Source: Planctomycetota bacterium (GTDB taxonomy: Bacteria; Planctomycetota; UBA1135; GCA-002686595). From it: a stretch of DNA of 64,000 nt. The translations under genes were made by a program, and so were the position numbers. The DNA is taken from assembly GCA_023150475.1 (NCBI GenBank), contig JAKLKU010000001.1, positions 310,001 through 374,000 of the forward strand, in the 5' to 3' direction. Below, piece by piece: positions 60,750-64,000 of the stretch (its first letter is position 1; each line of letters begins with the position of its first letter). Below the pieces are notes generated by a model. It searched no databases, was not told the DNA's origin, and saw only the letters and a list, made by a program, of their open reading frames with translations.

Positions 60750-62462
60750 CTACAAGCCGGCGAACCGCAGCGTCTCATCGTTCGTTCCGGCCATGAGTTC
60801 GATCTCGCGCGGCTCCACTTGGAGCGCTCGAGCGCCGACGAAACTCACTCGGATTCTGCGACTGGGAGTCGCAACGAACGACCAGCCACCGTCCACACAC
60901 TCGGCGAGGTGAACCGTGCCGAGTTGCAGTCCGACGCCCAACTCAGCCTCCGCGTCCGACGAATTGACGAGCGCGGAATTCGCGGCCCGCTCAGCGAGCG
61001 CAGTGTCATCGCAGTATGACCAAAGGACCTGCCCCAACGCGTGGGGTTCAGCAACCGGCGAGCCACTCGCGGTCACAGGCCAGAGGCGCACCTCGGCCAA
61101 CGGAGTGACGTCGAATCGAACCTGTGCCACAGCACCTGCTTCCACGTGTACGTGCTTCTCGATCCCGACCGGCTGCAGCACGGCGCGGTATTCGCCGGTT
61201 CGCAAGCCGTCGAATCGTTGGACGTGGGAGCTGGCAGCACCAACTGGCCAGCGCTTGACCGAGTCTCGCGGCTCGTCGAAGCGACCCAAGCCGACGCCGA
61301 CACGAACGGGACGCAGTTCGAGCGTGACCTGCCCAAGTTGCTGCGCGACGGTCGCCGGGAGTTCGACTTCGATCTCGACGGCACCGCTCGCAATCGCGGC
61401 CGATCGCGCGAGGTCGGCCTCCGTCACGACGACTTCCGAGTGCGTGCCCAACGCGACAGTTCTCTCGAAAAGGACCGGGCCTCGACCGATGCGCGTCGTC
61501 GGCGAAATCACGATCGTAGCTTCCGCTTCGTTCACGATCTCGACGCTTCGTTCGTCCGGCGGCCGCAGCCGTTCCAGCGCAACCGCGCGACCACTCGCGA
61601 ACTCGATCTCGATCAAGTAGGTCTGCGTCGAACGAGCCGCACCTTCGAGCCGCAGTCGAAGCGAGCGCTGTGGTTCGAGCGTGGCGACGTACCAGCCAGG
61701 CGCATCGACTCCGTCCAACCGCCCATCCCGGAACCCAGCGGAGGACAATGTGACTGAGCCGTGCTTGGGCGGTGACGGCAGGACCACGGGGACGTTCGCA
61801 TACTCCAGGACCCAGGCCGCGGGTGGGTCGCTCGCGATGACTTCCGTGATCGTCCGGTCCCGCTCCTTGCGCACAGTGAGCGTCGACGACGTCGTGACGC
61901 TGCTGCCATCGTGGCCGGAGGTCGGCCGAATCGTCGCGCGATCGATACGTCTCCCAGACGATCCGTCGCGGACGTCGACGACGTAGGCGTCCTCGCAGCG
62001 GAGCCAGACGTCCGGGGCCGATTCGCTCGACGAAACTGCCGTGGGACTCGAAGGAACGAGTCGGCCGTGCTCTCCATCGGCATCCACGAGGACGTACCGA
62101 CCCGCCGGAAACTGGCCGGCCCAGCGGCCGTCGCCGCTGGCACAAGTAACGAGCACGCCGTCACTCGAACGCCAGGTCAACGAGACCGTTCGCGGCGGGT
62201 TCCCGCGAGCGCAGAAGCAATGAAGTTCGCCGCGCGCGTCGAACCAAGACACATCGCCGGCGGCTTCACGCCGAGTCGACTCGATGCCCAGCATCGGGGC
62301 GCCCTCGATACTCAGAGCGTCCTCGCGCGGCCGCGCCTCTGATGCCTGGTTCGTCGAGCCCGGACGGTCCGCGTGACTTGTCCACCGACGAGTCAAGTAA
62401 AACGTCCCGATCACAAGAACGAGCGCAGTGACGATAGCCGTCCAGATTCGCATCGAGTTCAT
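60750..62462 (-). CDS. Membrane-anchored protein of unknown function
   Basis: 570 residues with a single N-terminal anchor (MNSMRIWTAIVTALVLVIGT) and a long extracytoplasmic part. The body is beta-rich with repeated strand patterns (VWLRCEDAYVVDVRDGSSGR, EYRAVLQPVGIEKHVHVEAG), reminiscent of carboxypeptidase-regulatory or Ig-like surface domains, but no family is recognised. By eye its codons are less GC-biased at third positions than the surrounding genes, which may mark recent acquisition or a fast-evolving lineage gene. It is convergent with the esterase gene. Confidence 0.72.
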   Translation of the reverse strand: MNSMRIWTAIVTALVLVIGTFYLTRRWTSHADRPGSTNQASEARPREDALSIEGAPMLGIESTRREAAGDVSWFDARGELHCFCARGNPPRTVSLTWRSSDGVLVTCASGDGRWAGQFPAGRYVLVDADGEHGRLVPSSPTAVSSSESAPDVWLRCEDAYVVDVRDGSSGRRIDRATIRPTSGHDGSSVTTSSTLTVRKERDRTITEVIASDPPAAWVLEYANVPVVLPSPPKHGSVTLSSAGFRDGRLDGVDAPGWYVATLEPQRSLRLRLEGAARSTQTYLIEIEFASGRAVALERLRPPDERSVEIVNEAEATIVISPTTRIGRGPVLFERTVALGTHSEVVVTEADLARSAAIASGAVEIEVELPATVAQQLGQVTLELRPVRVGVGLGRFDEPRDSVKRWPVGAASSHVQRFDGLRTGEYRAVLQPVGIEKHVHVEAGAVAQVRFDVTPLAEVRLWPVTASGSPVAEPHALGQVLWSYCDDTALAERAANSALVNSSDAEAELGVGLQLGTVHLAECVDGGWSFVATPSRRIRVSFVGARALQVEPREIELMAGTNDETLRFAGL

Positions 62463-62515
62463 TCCGCAACGTGCGTCGCGCCTCGGGAGCGTAGAGTAGC
62501 GCGGCCGACGACTGG

Positions 62516-62923
62516 TCAGCAAGCTTCGCAGTAGAGCGTGTACGTTCCGTTGTACACGGCGATCGCGATGTACCCAACGATCACGCCTTGACTGTTCTTC
62601 ACGGTGAGATAGTGGATGCCGGAGATCGTGCCACTGTAGTCGCACGTCATTGCGCATTTGGCCGAGGCACACGAATCGCATTCCATGTCTTGTGCCCGGG
62701 CGAAATCGTCGGCCATTCCGTCTCCGTAGAGTTCCGCCAGCGCTTCGGCCTGCGTCGTGCCTGACGCGCTGACGACGATCGACGTCGTGGTGGTGAACTG
62801 CTGTGACTGATCGTCGCACGCGATGACGGTCGTGTTGAGCGTTGGGGACGCGGAGAGGAACGCCGCCAGGGCGAGGAAGATGGAAAGCGCGGTCCCCGTT
62901 CGAACGCGTTGCTTGGTGGTCAT
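62516..62923 (-). CDS. Small secreted cysteine-rich protein
   Basis: 135 residues with a clear signal peptide (basic MTTKQRVRTG, then TALSIFLALAAFLSASP). The mature part has eight cysteines, in a C-D-S-C, K-C, T-C cluster in the middle and a terminal C-E-A-C, which suggests disulfides. AAGGAGGG lies about 6 nt before the ATG, one of the strongest ribosome-binding sites in the window, and a TTGACA -35 box lies upstream. Both point to high expression. No family is recognised. Confidence 0.75.
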   Translation of the reverse strand: MTTKQRVRTGTALSIFLALAAFLSASPTLNTTVIACDDQSQQFTTTTSIVVSASGTTQAEALAELYGDGMADDFARAQDMECDSCASAKCAMTCDYSGTISGIHYLTVKNSQGVIVGYIAIAVYNGTYTLYCEAC

Positions 62924-62951
62924 GGACCCTCCTTTTGGCAAGCTGCCGAAC

Positions 62952-62982
62952 ACGCTACCCCCCCCCTTCCGGGGCTTGTCAA
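62952..62982 (-). promoter_or_regulatory. Candidate sigma-70-type promoter of the Cys-rich protein gene
   Basis: Minus-strand TTGACA (plus-strand 62977-62982) followed after 19 nt by TAGCGT (62952-62957). The spacer contains nine consecutive G, a homopolymer that could vary by slippage and alter promoter spacing. Transcription would start about 20 nt before the ATG. Confidence 0.5.
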
Positions 62983-63299
62983 CCCCCAAACTCAGGAATC
63001 TGGCCGACCCTTCGAAGTGCATCGCACGCGAGCAGAGACGGCTGGCGCTCGAAACGGGGCGATCAGTGGGAGGAGACGTCGGCGAGCCTGCGGCAGACGA
63101 TCGTGACGCCCGATTCGCCGGGTCCGACCACTCGGAGGGCGGCGACGCGGTTGTGCGCCTCCCACGCATTCGAGCGCACGACGTGAGAGCGGCCATCCCT
63201 GCTTCGACGCGCGAGTACAGTCCGAGTGCGCCATCCCGTGCGGTTGCTTCCGCGCTCAAGTCAGCTCGCGGCAGCCGCGTGCCGAACGCTTCCTGGAAT
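62983..63299. other. Intergenic stretch, no gene seen
   Basis: 317 nt between the metallopeptidase gene and the promoter of the Cys-rich protein gene. Frames here are short and Arg/Ser-rich, without start signals. Nothing is recognised. Confidence 0.45.
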
Positions 63300-63977
63300 T
63301 CACCCGCCCCAGATCGCCCGCAGCAACTCGGCGGTCTCCGGGTCGCTCTCGAGGACCTCGCCGCGCACGAACGGCCAAAAGTCGTTGGTGCCGAACCAGG
63401 CTTCGGAGAGCTCCGCGAAGAACTCCTGGCAGTTATTGAGCGCGTAGTGCCGCTCGCGCTTGCCGTGATAGCGCAGCACCGAATCGAAACGGCCCGACGC
63501 CTTGACGCGCTCGTACGCCGCGACGATGCGCGGCTCGTCGACGCCGAGCACACGATCGTGGTAGGCGTGCACGAGTTCGTGCAACACCATCGACGGCTGG
63601 TCGAGCGTCCACGTCTCGAAACGTTCGAGCGAGCAAATCTCGACGCCTTTCGCCTTCTCGCGCGCGTGGCCGTTCTCGGCGAGCCATTCGGGCGAGATGT
63701 GATAACAAGCGCACGGGCACGCGGAATCGTCGAGCGAGAACCAGATCGGCACGTCGCGCAGCTGCGTGAGCGCGGGCTCGGGCACGACCCGGACGATGTC
63801 GTAGAGCTTGACGCGCAGGAGCTCGAGCGCGGGCGCGCCGCGAGGATGCTCGACCACGCGTTGCTCGACGTGGACCTTCCAACCTTCGAGGTCGCGCGTT
63901 TCGTAGCCCGGAAGCGGGCCGTCGACTGGAGCGAACGAAGGGCTGAACACGAGGGCGAGGATCGCGACGAGACGCAT
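63300..63977 (-). CDS. Zincin-like metallopeptidase, secreted
   Basis: 225 residues with a short signal-like leader (MRLVAILALVFSPSFAP). The zinc motif is VLHELVHAYHD (HExxH) at about residue 132. A downstream glutamate lies in NNCQEFFAELSEAWFGTNDF and is the likely third ligand. Three cysteines before the zinc site (SACPCACYH) may form disulfides. The family is not recognised with confidence; the layout recalls anthrax-lethal-factor-type or eukaryote-like zincins with an E-A-W/F third-ligand helix. It could act on cell-wall or secreted proteins. Confidence 0.78.
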   Translation of the reverse strand: MRLVAILALVFSPSFAPVDGPLPGYETRDLEGWKVHVEQRVVEHPRGAPALELLRVKLYDIVRVVPEPALTQLRDVPIWFSLDDSACPCACYHISPEWLAENGHAREKAKGVEICSLERFETWTLDQPSMVLHELVHAYHDRVLGVDEPRIVAAYERVKASGRFDSVLRYHGKRERHYALNNCQEFFAELSEAWFGTNDFWPFVRGEVLESDPETAELLRAIWGG

Positions 63978-64000
63978 GCAGGGGCTCCGCTGAAGACGCG

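Overview
The window is a dense, very GC-rich chromosomal segment from a Gram-negative (diderm) bacterium. LpxB at the left edge implies lipid A. Other markers are two sulfatase-superfamily proteins, a squalene-cyclase-like repeat protein, a giant TPR/FG-GAP/ASPIC-UnbV lipoprotein, several ECF/anti-sigma genes and many GTG or TTG starts. Together these fit a Planctomycetota-type lineage best; Myxococcota or another high-GC diderm phylum is not excluded. There is no 16S rRNA or other decisive marker. About 90% of the window is coding, mostly in small operons whose genes overlap by 4 nt (ATGA, GTGA, TTGA).

Layout. 1-2034: end of lpxB, an ECF sigma factor, a membrane anti-sigma candidate and a YbjQ protein in one overlapping operon. 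2012-5879: an NhaD-type antiporter, then a stator operon motA-motB-motB2 with two different MotB-like proteins. 6158-11852: CBS protein, DUF2064 transferase, cyclase-like repeat protein, FAH-family hydrolase, SDR and a membrane protein. 11892-19923: signal peptidase I; an S9 peptidase lipoprotein followed by an M24 Xaa-Pro peptidase; a redoxin-like protein coupled to a serine beta-lactamase-like protein. 19977-23378: small basic protein, membrane sulfatase-like enzyme, ApaH, DUF1475.

23293-32557 is a large lipid-modification region on the minus strand. Seven tightly coupled genes (DUF1295, CFA-type methyltransferase, desaturase, flavin amine oxidase, DUF1365, second CFA-type methyltransferase, DUF2878) lie downstream of a pair that resembles the mycobacterial DprE1/DprE2 epimerase. 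32632-45089: SGNH-type protein, giant FG-GAP protein, thioesterase and EamA transporter, Nudix, a degenerate cyanophycinase-like protein, a second sulfatase-like lipoprotein, DinB and an Aas-type acyltransferase/acyl-ACP synthetase. 45322-48392: thiC with a TPP riboswitch, a polyacidic protein and an elongator-type tRNA-Met.

48999-50686 is a two-gene operon of cysteine dioxygenase and a NifS-like PLP enzyme that has lost its catalytic cysteine; I propose it as a cysteine-to-alanine-plus-sulfite route through cysteine sulfinate. Next to it, 51240-51384 looks like a new small RNA with a CU-rich, anti-Shine-Dalgarno segment and a strong terminator. 51779-63977: secreted alpha/beta hydrolase, beta-propeller and phosphoesterase pair, an 84-bp imperfect inverted repeat, a FecR-type anti-sigma factor, gltX, adenosine deaminase, an esterase, and a final, apparently lower-GC stretch with a membrane-anchored unknown, a small secreted Cys-rich protein and a HELVH metallopeptidase.

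Short tandem arrays (9-25 bp units) recur both between and inside genes. No CRISPR array, prophage, transposase or rRNA was seen.
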